Shown: positions 49,531 through 60,186 of the stretch, piece after piece
How positions within the stretch are numbered: the first letter of the stretch is position 1
Layout: each line of letters begins with the position of its first letter
NCBI GenBank assembly: GCA_905221295.1
Contig: CAJNCP010000007.1
Span: 1 to 64,000, forward strand
DNA length: 64,000 nt
Direction: 5' to 3'
DNA from: a bacterium
GTDB lineage: Bacteria; Bacillota; Bacilli; Lactobacillales; Streptococcaceae
Position numbers and translations under genes: made by a program
The notes under the pieces: generated by a model
What the model saw: only the letters and a program-made list of their open reading frames with translations
Database searches by the model: none
What the model was told of the DNA's origin: nothing

Positions 49531-51078
49531 TTAATGTCTAAAATGTCTCACTCCTGTGAAGACCATGGTCATGCCGTATTTATCCGCTGCTTCGATAGAT
49601 TCTTGGTCACGGACAGATCCACCTGGTTGGATGATGGTTTTGATACCTGCTTTAGCGATTTCTTCCACGTTATCCGCAAATGGGAAGAAGGCATCCGAAG
49701 CAAGCACAGCGCCGTCAAGACGATCTTTAGCTTGGTCAATAGCGATGCGAACAGAAGCCACTCGGTTGGTTTGACCTGGCCCAACGCCAAGTGTCATGTG
49801 GTCATTGGTCACGATGATTCCATTTGATTTGACGTACTTGATAGCCTTCCAAGCGAACTCAAGTGCAGTCGCTTCTATCTCGGTTGGCTGGCGCTTGGTC
49901 ACCACTTGCCAGTCAGCTGGGCTTTCCTTGACCACGTCTTGATTTTGAACAAGGAGACCACCAACCACACCTGTGTATTCTGCCTCCACTTCACTAGCCT
50001 CTTGAGCGTCAAATGGCAAAGCAAGAATACGCAAGTTTTTCTTTTTGTTGGTCAAAATGGCTAGCGCTTCATCCGTATAGCTCGGTGCGATGATGATCTC
50101 GAGGAAGACACCGTGCATCTTCTCAGCTGTCGCAGCATCCACCTCACGGTTTAGGACGACAATTCCACCAAAGATAGACACTGGGTCAGATTCATAAGCA
50201 TAATCCCAAGCAGTCTCGATGTCATCAGCTTGACCGATTCCACATGGGTTCATGTGTTTGAGAGCCACAACCGTTGGGCGTTCTTTAAAATCACGGATGA
50301 TGCGGATCGCTGCATCCGCATCACGGATATTGTTGAATGACAACTCTTTACCGTTCAGTTGTTTCGCTGATGCAATGGAGTAATCCGTTGGCAAGGCTTT
50401 TTGATAGAAATCGGCATCTTGTTGAGGATTTTCCCCATAGCGCATAGCTTGTTTGAGGTCATAGGTCAAAGTGAGCTTTTCTGGTTTTGCTTCACCCACT
50501 TGAGCTGTGAAATATTCTGCAATCAAAGCATCATAAGCCGCTGTGTGACGGAAAACCTTGGCTGCCAAACGTTGACGAGTTTCGTAAGTCGTTTCATCAT
50601 TGGCTGACAACTCGTCCAAAACCACTGCATAGTCAGCAGGGTCTACCACAACCGTTACGCTAGCGTGGTTTTTAGCCGCTGAACGAAGCATGGATGGCCC
50701 ACCAATATCGATGTTTTCAACTGCGTCAGCGTAGGTCACATCTGGTTTGAGAATCGTTTCCTTGAAAGGATAGAGGTTGACCACTACAAGGTCAATGAGC
50801 TCGATCTGATTGTCCTTAGCCGCCTCAAGGTGGCTATCGAGATCACGACGAGCGAGGAGCCCACCATGGATATTTGGATGGAGGGTCTTAACACGACCGT
50901 CCATCATCTCTGGAAAACCTGTCACGTCATCGATTGCAATGGTATCCACCCCAGCATTGTCAAGGGCAACCTTAGTTCCACCTGTTGAGATGATAGCCCA
51001 ACCAAGTTTTTTGAGTTCTTGGGCAAATTCAACAATGCCCGCTTTGTCTGAGACGCTGATTAAGGCGCGTTTAGTCAT
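49531..51078 (-). CDS. purH: Bifunctional AICAR formyltransferase/IMP cyclohydrolase
   Basis: Cytoplasmic enzyme of 515 residues for the last two steps to IMP. The N-terminal cyclohydrolase part begins [20 protein letters not shown]; the C-terminal transformylase contains KHMNPCGIG. The start at 51078 follows AAAGGAAA; five more codons are open upstream. It follows purN by 15 bp. In pneumococcus a vanZ-like gene sits between purN and purH; it is absent here. Confidence 0.96.
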   Translation of the reverse strand: MTKRALISVSDKAGIVEFAQELKKLGWAIISTGGTKVALDNAGVDTIAIDDVTGFPEMMDGRVKTLHPNIHGGLLARRDLDSHLEAAKDNQIELIDLVVVNLYPFKETILKPDVTYADAVENIDIGGPSMLRSAAKNHASVTVVVDPADYAVVLDELSANDETTYETRQRLAAKVFRHTAAYDALIAEYFTAQVGEAKPEKLTLTYDLKQAMRYGENPQQDADFYQKALPTDYSIASAKQLNGKELSFNNIRDADAAIRIIRDFKERPTVVALKHMNPCGIGQADDIETAWDYAYESDPVSIFGGIVVLNREVDAATAEKMHGVFLEIIIAPSYTDEALAILTNKKKNLRILALPFDAQEASEVEAEYTGVVGGLLVQNQDVVKESPADWQVVTKRQPTEIEATALEFAWKAIKYVKSNGIIVTNDHMTLGVGPGQTNRVASVRIAIDQAKDRLDGAVLASDAFFPFADNVEEIAKAGIKTIIQPGGSVRDQESIEAADKYGMTMVFTGVRHFRH

Positions 51079-51093
51079 GTTATTTCCTTTCAT

Positions 51094-51639
51094 TTACTTA
51101 TCCAACAATTCTCTAATAACCTCTGGATACAACTTATACTCAGCCTCATGAATACGAGCTTCAAAGCTATCAATGGTATCATCAGCTAGTCGTGGTACGC
51201 GTACTTGCTTGATAACCTTTCCTGTATCCACACCCGAGTCCACCCAGTGAATGGTCACGCCACTCTCAGTAACGCCAGCATTCCAAGCGTCCTCAATTCC
51301 ATGAGCTCCTGGAAATTCTGGAAGGTAGGCAGGATGAATGTTGATAATTCGACCTTCATAAGCTGCTAATAAAGTTGGCCCAACGATTTTCATGTAGCCG
51401 GCGAGGCAAACCAAGTCAATCTGGTGTTCTTCCAAAAGTTCGACAAGGGCTGCTTCGTAGTCCGCCTTGTTCTCAAACTCCTTGAGTTCAAAAGCATAGG
51501 ACAGGACACCGAGCTTTTCTGCCCGCTCCAGCACATAGGCGTCACGATGGTCTGAAAAGACAAATTCCACCGGAAATTCTTCGGCAATCACCTGAAAATT
51601 TGAGCCATTACCAGAGGCAAAAACCGCTATTTTTTTCAT
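51094..51639 (-). CDS. purN: Phosphoribosylglycinamide formyltransferase
   Basis: GAR transformylase of 181 residues using 10-formyltetrahydrofolate. The start [17 protein letters not shown] and the active-site Asn-His-Asp set, with [13 protein letters not shown] and WVDSGVDTG, are visible. The ATG overlaps the purM stop by four bases. Confidence 0.96.
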   Translation of the reverse strand: MKKIAVFASGNGSNFQVIAEEFPVEFVFSDHRDAYVLERAEKLGVLSYAFELKEFENKADYEAALVELLEEHQIDLVCLAGYMKIVGPTLLAAYEGRIINIHPAYLPEFPGAHGIEDAWNAGVTESGVTIHWVDSGVDTGKVIKQVRVPRLADDTIDSFEARIHEAEYKLYPEVIRELLDK

Positions 51640-52658
51640 TTGATGATGACACTTTCGTTTTCTTTCTTGACGATGCGACCAATTTCATAGACTGGTTCAT
51701 CCAACAATTCCTTGACGCGACCTACATTTTCAGGGCTAACTGCCAACATGAGTCCCACACCCATATTGAAGATTTCAAACATTTCCTCATGCTTGATTTC
51801 ACCGTATTTTTCAAGGGCTTTGAAAATCGGGAGGACTGGAACTTTGCTTTCCTCAATCTCAGCAGCCAGGTCATCCGCAAACATACGAGGGACATTCTCG
51901 ATAAATCCACCACCAGTGATATGGGCAATACCGTTGACCAACTCTTCCTTGATGAGCGGTAGAACAGCTTTAACGTAGATACGAGTCGGCTCAAGAAGGA
52001 CTTCCTTGAGTTTCTTACCTTCCAATTCTGGCAAGACTTCCTCACCTGTGTAGTCCGCAAAGACACGACGGACAAGAGAGTAACCATTGGAGTGGATACC
52101 ACTTGAGGCAAGTCCGAGAAGAACATCACCTTCTGCTACCTTTGAACCATCAATGATTTGAGATTTTTCTGCCACACCGACCGCAAAACCAGCCAAGTCA
52201 TAGTCATCTTCGCCATACATACCAGGCATTTCAGCCGTTTCACCACCGATGAGGGCAGCACCAGCCTGCACACAACCTTCTGCCACACCAGCAACCACTT
52301 GTTCTAGTTTAGCTGGTTCATTCTTCCCTGTCGCGACGTAGTCGAGGAAATAGAGGGGCTCCGCACCTGCAGCGATGATATCATTGACACACATGGCTAC
52401 ACAGTCCTGCCCAATCGTATCATGCTTATCATACTTGATAGCCAACATGAGCTTGGTTCCGACACCGTCAGTCCCTGAAATCAAGACCGGTTCTTTGACA
52501 CCTGTTTTTGAGAGGTCAAACATGCCACCGAAACCACCTAGAGCTCCCATGACACCCGCACGCTCCGTGCGAGCCACGTGCTTTTTGATCCGCTCAACAA
52601 CTTCATAACCCGCTTCAACATCGACACCTGACTGGGCGTACGCATTTTTATTTGTCAT
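51636..52658 (-). CDS. purM: Phosphoribosylformylglycinamidine cyclo-ligase
   Basis: AIR synthetase of 340 residues that closes the imidazole ring with ATP. Conserved segments are [15 protein letters not shown] near the start, [11 protein letters not shown], and [14 protein letters not shown]. It sits between purF and purN in the pur cluster with overlapping or closely spaced ends. Confidence 0.96.
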   Translation of the reverse strand: MTNKNAYAQSGVDVEAGYEVVERIKKHVARTERAGVMGALGGFGGMFDLSKTGVKEPVLISGTDGVGTKLMLAIKYDKHDTIGQDCVAMCVNDIIAAGAEPLYFLDYVATGKNEPAKLEQVVAGVAEGCVQAGAALIGGETAEMPGMYGEDDYDLAGFAVGVAEKSQIIDGSKVAEGDVLLGLASSGIHSNGYSLVRRVFADYTGEEVLPELEGKKLKEVLLEPTRIYVKAVLPLIKEELVNGIAHITGGGFIENVPRMFADDLAAEIEESKVPVLPIFKALEKYGEIKHEEMFEIFNMGVGLMLAVSPENVGRVKELLDEPVYEIGRIVKKENESVIIK

Positions 52659-52701
52659 CTTTTCTCCTCTTCCTTTCCTTTAATGGAGAGCCTTCATCCG
52701 C

Positions 52702-54144
52702 CTATTTGTAAAAACTGGTCTTTTCTTCCAAACTTCTACGATAGTCTTCTTCATAGTCGTAGAGAGGAGTTGGGTAGTCACCGTCAAAGTAAGCGACACA
52801 GAGACCACCGTTCGGCGCATCTGTTTCAATCCCGATAGAATTAATCAAGCCATCAATTGAAAGATAGGTCAGGCTATCCGCACCAATGATTTGGCGAGTT
52901 TCTTCAACTGTATGATTAGCCGCAATCAGCTCCTGACGCGTCTGGATATCAATCCCGTAAAAACATGGATAAGCTAGCGCTGGACTGCCAATAGCAACAT
53001 GAACTTCAGACGCACCTGCTTCTTTCAAAAGCTGAACGATACGGCGAGAGGTCGTCCCACGAACAATGGAATCATCAATCATGACCACACGTTTGCCTTT
53101 GACAACACCCGAAACAGCAGACAGTTTCATCCGCACCCCTTGCTCCCGCAATTCTTGAGTCGGTTGAATAAAGGTACGTTGCGTGTATTGGTTTTTGATC
53201 AACCCCATTTCATTTGGCAGACCTGATTCTTCCGCAAAGCCCATGGCTGCGCTGAGCGAGGAATTAGGCACACCAACCACGATATCTGCTTCATGCTTGA
53301 ATTCACGCGCCAATTGAGCCCCCATACGTTTACGAGCTGTATGGACATTGATACCGTGGATATTAGAATCAGGGCGAGCAAAGTAGATGTACTCCATAGA
53401 GCAGATCGCGAGCTGGGTATCATTCGTATAACTATCGTACTGGATGCCATTGTCATCCACGATTACAATCTCTCCTGGTTTTACATCGCGAATCCACTCA
53501 GCACCGATGACTTCAAAGGCACAGGTTTCAGAGGAAACAACCACCGCTCCGTTTGCCATTTTTCCGATAGAAAGCGGACGGAAGCCATTAGGATCAAGGG
53601 CCGCAATCAACTTGTCCTCGAACAGCAAGATATAAGCAAAGCCACCTTTGACAAGGCTGAGCGCCTCCTTGATTTTGCCCATAAGACTTGGATTGTGACT
53701 CCGACGAATGAGGTGAGCCAAGATTTCTGAATCGGAAGTTGAACTGAAAATAGCACCTCTTTGTTCCAATTCTTTCTTGAGCGATTCTGCATTGGTCAGA
53801 TTTCCGTTATGAGCAAGTCCAAACTGCATATCATGAAAGCGGAAGAGGAAGGGCTGGATGTTATCAACAGAAGCTTCTCCTGCGGTCGCATAGCGCACAT
53901 GTCCAATCGCGCTAGTCCCCGTCAGTTTGTCCAATTTGGTAGGATTTTTGAAAACTTCTGATAGAAGCCCCATGTCACGATGGCGCTTCAATTTTCCCTG
54001 ATCATTGGAGAGGATCCCTGCCCCCTCCTGACCACGGTGCTGAAGACTGTGGAGCCCAAAATAGGTCATTTTAGCAGCATCTGGATGTCCCCAAATACCG
54101 AAAACACCACATTCTTCATTAAGAGATTTTACTTCGTATGTCAT
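52702..54144 (-). CDS. purF: Amidophosphoribosyltransferase
   Basis: First committed enzyme of purine synthesis, converting PRPP and glutamine to phosphoribosylamine. The 480 residues include an 11-residue propeptide before the catalytic Cys12 (CGVFGIWG) and the PRPP-binding VVMIDDSIVRGTTSRR. It follows purL by 12 bp. Confidence 0.97.
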   Translation of the reverse strand: MTYEVKSLNEECGVFGIWGHPDAAKMTYFGLHSLQHRGQEGAGILSNDQGKLKRHRDMGLLSEVFKNPTKLDKLTGTSAIGHVRYATAGEASVDNIQPFLFRFHDMQFGLAHNGNLTNAESLKKELEQRGAIFSSTSDSEILAHLIRRSHNPSLMGKIKEALSLVKGGFAYILLFEDKLIAALDPNGFRPLSIGKMANGAVVVSSETCAFEVIGAEWIRDVKPGEIVIVDDNGIQYDSYTNDTQLAICSMEYIYFARPDSNIHGINVHTARKRMGAQLAREFKHEADIVVGVPNSSLSAAMGFAEESGLPNEMGLIKNQYTQRTFIQPTQELREQGVRMKLSAVSGVVKGKRVVMIDDSIVRGTTSRRIVQLLKEAGASEVHVAIGSPALAYPCFYGIDIQTRQELIAANHTVEETRQIIGADSLTYLSIDGLINSIGIETDAPNGGLCVAYFDGDYPTPLYDYEEDYRRSLEEKTSFYK

Positions 54145-54156
54145 TTTTTATACCTT

Positions 54157-57100
54157 TTATTTCCCTGTGAAATAACGCACAGCCGACGCGAACAGGTGCT
54201 GGTCTTTATTTCCTGGAATGTTTTGGAAAAGACCGTCTTCATAACGTTCTGAGTGGCCCATCTTACCGATAATTTGGCCGTTCTTGCTAGTAATTCCTTC
54301 GATAGCATGGACAGAACCATTTGGATTGTACTTAGAATCCATGCTTGGTTTGCCTTCAAAGTCAACGTATTGACTAAAGATTTGACCATTGTCACGGAGC
54401 TCTGCAAATTCCTCAGCCGTCACGACAAATTTCCCTTCACCGTGCGAAACAGGGATAGCATGGATATCGCTCACTTGCACTCCAGCCAACCATGGTGAGT
54501 TGGTATTGGCAATTCGAGTTTCCACCATCTTGGCCACGTGCTGGTTGGCATCATTGTAGAAGAGGGTTGGGCTAGTACTGCTGGCATCCTCGAAGTTCCC
54601 GTATGGAAGAAGACCTGATTTGACCAAGGCTTGGAATCCATTACAGATACCGATAATCAAGCCACCACGAGCAATAAAGCTATCAATTGCTGCACGTACT
54701 TTTTCATTGAGCAGGATATTGACGATAAACTTAGCTGACCCATCTGGCTCATCCGCAGCCGAGAAGCCACCTGCAAAGAAGAGAATGTTAGCCTTGTCGA
54801 TATTGTCAACCATGGTTTCAACTGACTTGACAATGGCTTCTTCATTCAAGGTCACAAATGGCACCAAGTTGACCTCAGCCCCTTCTTTTTCGAAGGCCTT
54901 TGCTGAGTCATATTCTGAGTTGGTTCCGGGGAAGACTGGGATGTAAACCACAGGGTTTTCAATAGTTTCCTTGGCTTTGATGACTGCGTTAGAAGCGACA
55001 GCTGGAACTTCTTCCAGTTCTTTAGCTTGAGCAAATTCTGTTGGATAAACTTCTTCCAGTTTTCCTTGGAAAGCACTGTCAAGTTTCTGTCCATCTAGCT
55101 TCACACCGTTGACAGTCAGTGTAAAGTCTGCGCTTGTTTGCCCAATCTTCTCTACTCCAGCAATTTCTTCAGGAGAGGTGAAGACAAATCCGCCTAGCTG
55201 AGCTGTTAATGCCGTTTCAAGTTCAGGCAAGATTACCTCTGCACCGATATGGTTCCCAAAGGTAGCAAGAGCCAAACTTTCAAGCACACCGCCGTATTTA
55301 ACAGCTGAAGCTGCCGTCACCTTGTGAACCTTTTGAATGGCTTCAAACTGAGCAAAATTAGACTTAATAAGTTCAAAATCAATCTCTGCAGAGAGGGCTT
55401 GGCCTGGGATGTAGTAGATGTTTTCACCAGCAGCCTTGAACTCAGGAGAGAGCACCTTGCGGCTATCTGCTGTCGTCACCCCAAAAGCAACCAAGGTTGG
55501 TGGTACTGTCAATTCTTCAAAGGTACCAGACATAGAGTCCTTCCCACCGATAGATGGCAAGCCAAGTTGGATTTGTGCTTCGATAGAGCCTAGGAGAGCT
55601 GCTACTGGCTGACCAAAGCGCTCAGCTTGTTTGTCCATGCGCTCAAAGTACTCTTGGTAAGAGAAGCGAGCCTTAGACCAGTTGGCACCAGCAGCCACCA
55701 AACGAGCAGTCGCTTCGACTACTGCATAGGCAGCACCGTGATATGGAGACCATTCTGCTACATAAGGGTTGAATCCTTGAGCCATGACTGACGCAGTGTG
55801 AGTTACACCGTGTTGAACTGGCAATTTCTGCACAGAAGCCTCAGTTGGTGTGAGTTGGTAGCGACCGCCAAGTGGGTGATTGACTGTAGAACGACCAACA
55901 GAACAGTCAAAGATGGTTTGCAAGCCTTTTTGACTCGCATGGTTGAGGTCAGATAGAACCGCAAGAGTATCTGCTTCAAGTGTGTTAGTACTTGTTGTGC
56001 GTTCTTCTGGGAGTTTGACATCCTTGTCCACAACCTTGGCATCAACGACTACGCGCACACCGTTTGTATCAAGGAAACGGCGTTCCAAGTCGACGATGGT
56101 GTCACCATTCCAGTGCATGACAAGATTTGGTTTTTCAGTGACTGTCGCAACCACAACAGCATCAATATTTTCTTTGTTACATTCGGCAACGAAGGTATCC
56201 ACATCCTTAGGACGAACCACAACCGCCATCCGTTCTTGTGATTCAGAGATGGCAATTTCTGTACCATTCAAACCTTGGTATTTAAGAGGAACCTTGTTGA
56301 GGTCGATTTCAAGACCATCTGCCAATTCACCGATAGCCACACAGACACCACCTGCTCCAAAGTCATTGGATTTCTTGATGAGACGAGTGACATCTCCATT
56401 ACGGAACAGACGTTGAATCTTGCGCTCTTCGATGGCATTCCCTTTTTGAACCTCAGCACCAGCAGTCTCTACAGACTCAACTGTTTGAACCTTAGAAGAC
56501 CCTGTCGCACCGCCGACACCGTCACGTCCAGTCTTACCACCGAGCAAGATAATCACGTCACCAGCTTCCGGTTTTTCACGAACAACATTTTCCTTAGGAG
56601 CAGCACCGACAACGGCACCTAGCTCCATGCGTTTAGCTACAAAGCCTGGGTGGAAGTACTCACGAACGTAGGTCGTCGCAAGTCCAATCTGATTCCCGTA
56701 AGAAGAATAACCATGAGCCGCTGTCTTCGAAATGACTTGTTGTGGCAATTTTCCAGCACGAGTTTCTGAAATTGGCGCTGTAATATCACCCGCACCTGAG
56801 ATACGCATGGCTTGATAAACGTAGGAACGGCCTGACAACGGGTCACGAATAGCCCCACCGATACAGGTAGCAGCACCACCAAATGGCTCAATCTCCGTTG
56901 GGTGATTGTGGGTTTCGTTTTTAAACATGAGGAGCCAAGGTTCCTTGACACCATCAACGTCCACTTCGATTTCAACCGAGCATGCATTGATTTCGTCAGA
57001 CACTTCCATATCGTCCAAACGACCATTAGCACGCTCATAACGACCAAAAATAGTCGCCATATCCATCAAGGTTTGTGGCTTTTCAGACCGACCTAGTTCC

Positions 57101-57882
57101 TCACGCATGGCAATATACTTGTCATAAGTCACTTGCAATTGTTTTTGAAATTTAGAAGCTGAAAAGTCGATCTGTTTCAACTCGGTCTCAAAAGTCGTGT
57201 GACGGCAGTGGTCAGACCAGTAAGTGTCCAAAACCTTGAGCTCCGTCTCAGTTGGCACGCGCCCGATTGACTTGAAGTAGTCTTGGATAAAGAGCAAATC
57301 ATCCACTTCCATGGCCATCCCTTGCTCGGCCTTGTAGCGAGCAAAGTCTTCTGCCGTATAGTTTTCAAAGAAAGTCAATTTTGGAATAGTCTTGTCTGAC
57401 TCTGAAAATTCCTGCTTGGCAATCCCTGTCGTGATGTCCTTGAAACGAGAATCAACTGGGTTGAGCAGGTAGTTCTTGACCGCTTCTAACTCAGTCGCAT
57501 CAATATCTTTATTAACCAAGTAAAGTTGAGCTGTGTTGACCGTCACGTCACTCGAACTTCCCAGCAAAAGCAAGGCTTCCTGTGAAGAAGCTGCACGCTG
57601 GTCAAACTGTCCTGGCAGGCTTTCAATGGCAAAGAATGCATAATTGGCAAGATCCGCCTGCACGGCCGCTTCGTCCAAGACATGATCTGTCACCTGCTCA
57701 GAGAAGATGTGTTTTTCCGCAGGTGCAAACAAGTCCTCTGCCAAATCAAAGACATCATAAACTTGCACAATGCGAATACTTTTCAAAGTTGAAAGTCCCA
57801 AGTTATGCTGGAGTTCTCTTACCAAACTCTCTGACTTGACCTGAAAATCAGCCTTTTTCTCAACAAAAATACGTTTATCCAT
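54157..57882 (-). CDS. purL: Phosphoribosylformylglycinamidine synthase, single-chain form
   Basis: Large FGAM synthase of about 1241 residues. Synthetase and glutaminase domains are fused in one chain, as in pneumococcus and enterobacteria, unlike the PurS/L/Q complex of Bacillus. The C-terminal glutaminase has the nucleophile Cys in GICNGFQAL and the catalytic His in PVSHGEGKF. The N-terminal part has the synthetase motifs KNETHNHPTEIEPFGGAAT. Start ATG at 57882 is used; a TTG one codon upstream is also open. Confidence 0.96.
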   Translation of the reverse strand: MDKRIFVEKKADFQVKSESLVRELQHNLGLSTLKSIRIVQVYDVFDLAEDLFAPAEKHIFSEQVTDHVLDEAAVQADLANYAFFAIESLPGQFDQRAASSQEALLLLGSSSDVTVNTAQLYLVNKDIDATELEAVKNYLLNPVDSRFKDITTGIAKQEFSESDKTIPKLTFFENYTAEDFARYKAEQGMAMEVDDLLFIQDYFKSIGRVPTETELKVLDTYWSDHCRHTTFETELKQIDFSASKFQKQLQVTYDKYIAMREELGRSEKPQTLMDMATIFGRYERANGRLDDMEVSDEINACSVEIEVDVDGVKEPWLLMFKNETHNHPTEIEPFGGAATCIGGAIRDPLSGRSYVYQAMRISGAGDITAPISETRAGKLPQQVISKTAAHGYSSYGNQIGLATTYVREYFHPGFVAKRMELGAVVGAAPKENVVREKPEAGDVIILLGGKTGRDGVGGATGSSKVQTVESVETAGAEVQKGNAIEERKIQRLFRNGDVTRLIKKSNDFGAGGVCVAIGELADGLEIDLNKVPLKYQGLNGTEIAISESQERMAVVVRPKDVDTFVAECNKENIDAVVVATVTEKPNLVMHWNGDTIVDLERRFLDTNGVRVVVDAKVVDKDVKLPEERTTSTNTLEADTLAVLSDLNHASQKGLQTIFDCSVGRSTVNHPLGGRYQLTPTEASVQKLPVQHGVTHTASVMAQGFNPYVAEWSPYHGAAYAVVEATARLVAAGANWSKARFSYQEYFERMDKQAERFGQPVAALLGSIEAQIQLGLPSIGGKDSMSGTFEELTVPPTLVAFGVTTADSRKVLSPEFKAAGENIYYIPGQALSAEIDFELIKSNFAQFEAIQKVHKVTAASAVKYGGVLESLALATFGNHIGAEVILPELETALTAQLGGFVFTSPEEIAGVEKIGQTSADFTLTVNGVKLDGQKLDSAFQGKLEEVYPTEFAQAKELEEVPAVASNAVIKAKETIENPVVYIPVFPGTNSEYDSAKAFEKEGAEVNLVPFVTLNEEAIVKSVETMVDNIDKANILFFAGGFSAADEPDGSAKFIVNILLNEKVRAAIDSFIARGGLIIGICNGFQALVKSGLLPYGNFEDASSTSPTLFYNDANQHVAKMVETRIANTNSPWLAGVQVSDIHAIPVSHGEGKFVVTAEEFAELRDNGQIFSQYVDFEGKPSMDSKYNPNGSVHAIEGITSKNGQIIGKMGHSERYEDGLFQNIPGNKDQHLFASAVRYFTGK

Positions 57883-57948
57883 CAATTCTTATTCCTTTAT
57901 TTCAGCTCTTGCAATGTTCCCAACGACCTTGAGAGTCTTGCAAACAGA

Positions 57949-58656
57949 TTATTTCAATTCCTGCAACTTTTCCCAGACAATCTCGTAAACATCTGTCAAT
58001 TCACCCAAGCCACGACGGAAAACATCCTTGTCCATGTGGTTGCCATCTGCATCCCACAAACGGCAGTTATCGGGTGAAAACTCGTCTGCCAAGATAATCT
58101 CACCATCCTTGTCAAAACCGAACTCTAGCTTAAAGTCAATCAATTTAAGACCAATCTCAGCAAACCAAGCCTTCAAGAGCTCATTGATACGACGGGTTTC
58201 TTCCTTCAAGTAGGCAATCTGCTGGTCATCCGCAATTTTAAGGAATTTCACATGCTCGTCATTGATAAAGGGATCATCCAAATCATCATTTTTATAGTAA
58301 AATTCGACAATTGGAGTCTCAAATGCGATACCTTCTTCTACGCCAAAACGTTTTGAAAAGGAACCAGCCGTGTAGTTGCGGAGCACAACTTCCAAAGGAA
58401 TAATCTCAACTTTTTTATTGAGCTGTTCCGTGTCCGAAAGCTTCTCCACAAAGTGAGTCGCTACACCAGCCGCATTTAATTTCTCAAAAATAAAAGATGA
58501 AATCTGATTATTTAACACTCCCTTGCCCGCAATCTGCTCCTTCTTGACACCGTTAAAAGCAGTCGCCTGGTCCTTGTAAGTTGAAATAATGAGATTTTCA
58601 TCCTCAGTTGTATAGATATTCTTGGCTTTTCCCGAATAGATCAGTTGTTTTGACAT
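57949..58656 (-). CDS. purC: SAICAR synthetase
   Basis: Phosphoribosylaminoimidazole-succinocarboxamide synthase of 235 residues. The start [17 protein letters not shown] and the family signature [16 protein letters not shown] are clear, and the internal [17 protein letters not shown] is conserved. The start at 58656 matches the usual family length; the longer opening upstream lies in the promoter leader. First gene of the pur transcript here, with a promoter at 58689-58717 and a PurBox-like site upstream. Confidence 0.97.
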   Translation of the reverse strand: MSKQLIYSGKAKNIYTTEDENLIISTYKDQATAFNGVKKEQIAGKGVLNNQISSFIFEKLNAAGVATHFVEKLSDTEQLNKKVEIIPLEVVLRNYTAGSFSKRFGVEEGIAFETPIVEFYYKNDDLDDPFINDEHVKFLKIADDQQIAYLKEETRRINELLKAWFAEIGLKLIDFKLEFGFDKDGEIILADEFSPDNCRLWDADGNHMDKDVFRRGLGELTDVYEIVWEKLQELK

Positions 58657-58688
58657 TTTAAAGTTCGCCTTTCGTTTTACTTGAGCAC

Positions 58689-58717
58689 ATTCTACCACAA
58701 AAGTATAAAAAATTCAA
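58689..58717 (-). promoter_or_regulatory. purC promoter
   Basis: TTGAAT (58712-58717) and TAGAAT (58689-58694) on the minus strand at 17-bp spacing. Confidence 0.75.
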
Positions 58718-58720
58718 GGT

Positions 58721-58754
58721 TTTTACGAATAAATAACGTTTTCTCGTTTTAAGC
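58721..58754. promoter_or_regulatory. Candidate PurR/regulatory site upstream of purC
   Basis: The plus strand carries TTTTACGAATAAATAACG and, 14 bases on, TCTCGTTTT, giving an imperfect inverted pair of CGA-centred half-sites just upstream of the purC -35. The first half also contains TACGAATA (58724-58731), identical to the ComX combox core on the plus strand. Confidence 0.45.
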
Positions 58755-58761
58755 GTAAAGA

Positions 58762-58793
58762 AAAACTGCAAGATGAACTCTTCTTACAGTTTT
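58762..58793 (-). terminator. Terminator of comA-comB
   Basis: AAAACTGYAAGA-type arms of 12 bp (58762-58773, 58782-58793; one G-U pair) are followed by five T residues on the minus strand. It separates comAB from purC. Confidence 0.8.
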
Positions 58794-58824
58794 AAAATCA
58801 TTTATCCTCTGAAAAACACGAATA

Positions 58825-60174
58825 TTACCCTTTATTCAAAAATTGATCCCAAAAATAACGGAGATAGCTTTTCTTCCCTGTAATCATCTGTAGACGACCT
58901 TCTAAACCATAGCGAAGTGTTGCAGCCTGCTCAGAAGTCAGATGGGTCTCCGCCTCAATTTTAAAGAAATTTCCTTGTTCAGTCTTTGTAGCTGTCGCAT
59001 CAATACTTGTAATCGTGGAATCCAGGAAAATTTGATTCTTGGCATCATTAGTCGTAGTATAACGAACAGAGTCCCCAATCTTGACTCTAGCAACATCTTT
59101 TGAACTGAGATAAGCTGTGAGTTTGGTTTTCCCTTCTTTTTCCAAGGATGGGTAGAGTTGGGCTAGCAGGGTTCCTTCTGCGACCATCGTAGATTCACTA
59201 GTCTCAGGATTGAGGTGAAGCACCCCATCCTCACTTGCTGTAATCTTCCCCTTATCGAGGAGACCTCCCTGTACCTTCTTACCCGATTCCGCCTCCAAAA
59301 TTTTCTGATCTAGAAGAGTTAATTCCTGGCCAACTTTGACTAAGTGCTGAGACTTGAGCGATTCCAGCTGACTATCCAGTCCCGTTGCGTGGGCCTGTTG
59401 AGCTCCAGAACCCGCATACTGCACACGATAAGTAGCTAAACTAGACTCTAGCTGAGCAATTTGTGCATCCACCTGTGCAATAACTTGCGATTTAGCTTGC
59501 GGATCTTCTTCACCTTGGTTTTTATAGGTCTGATAAAAAGAGTAGGCTGGATTCTGACTATCCAGTTGAGCTCCTGTTTCAATCGCCGACTTAGCTGTTT
59601 TGTAATCTCGAATTTTATCCTGTGTTTGGCTGATAAGATTGCCAATCTCTGCCTGGCTCTGACTTGCTGCCGCATTCTGCGAGGAGATGCTGGCATTTTG
59701 CTGAGAAACATTACTCCTCAGACTACTAGCTTGGCTGAGATAGTCTCGAAACATCTCCTGGTATCCAAACTTATCCGCCTCTGGAAATTGATCACTTCCC
59801 TCTTTCAAACTGGATTGCAAATAAACCAACTGCTTTTTTTGATCCTTTAACATCTCCAACTGATTGGCGTATGCTTCAGCTTGAACAGCTTCCGCCCCTT
59901 GCTGGTACTGAACGAGTAGATCCCCCTGCTTGACCAACTTGTTCTCTTCCAGATAATTTGCCACAATCCGTTGATTGCTAGTCGACTGGATGTTGGCAAT
60001 GATCCGACTAGGTTCGACAGTGGCTCTGGTAGACAAACTAATCTCCTTCTCTGCAAAGACTGCAAATCCTAGCAGAAACACGAGCAGAAGCGACATAGGT
60101 AAAATCACGCGACTGGAAAAATTATGGTAACGACGATGGTAAAACTCCGCACTTTCTAAAAATTCTGGTTTCAT
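58825..60174 (-). CDS. comB: Competence-peptide ABC exporter accessory protein
   Basis: HlyD/membrane-fusion-type partner of ComA, 449 residues. One membrane helix lies near residues 22-41, then a long coiled-coil-rich extracytoplasmic part (about 85-290), and a beta-rich C-terminal part ending near the terminator. It starts 12 bp after comA. ComAB in pneumococcus exports and matures the competence peptide and some Blp bacteriocin peptides. Confidence 0.95.
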   Translation of the reverse strand: MKPEFLESAEFYHRRYHNFSSRVILPMSLLLVFLLGFAVFAEKEISLSTRATVEPSRIIANIQSTSNQRIVANYLEENKLVKQGDLLVQYQQGAEAVQAEAYANQLEMLKDQKKQLVYLQSSLKEGSDQFPEADKFGYQEMFRDYLSQASSLRSNVSQQNASISSQNAAASQSQAEIGNLISQTQDKIRDYKTAKSAIETGAQLDSQNPAYSFYQTYKNQGEEDPQAKSQVIAQVDAQIAQLESSLATYRVQYAGSGAQQAHATGLDSQLESLKSQHLVKVGQELTLLDQKILEAESGKKVQGGLLDKGKITASEDGVLHLNPETSESTMVAEGTLLAQLYPSLEKEGKTKLTAYLSSKDVARVKIGDSVRYTTTNDAKNQIFLDSTITSIDATATKTEQGNFFKIEAETHLTSEQAATLRYGLEGRLQMITGKKSYLRYFWDQFLNKG

Positions 60175-60186
60175 CTTCTCCTCTTT

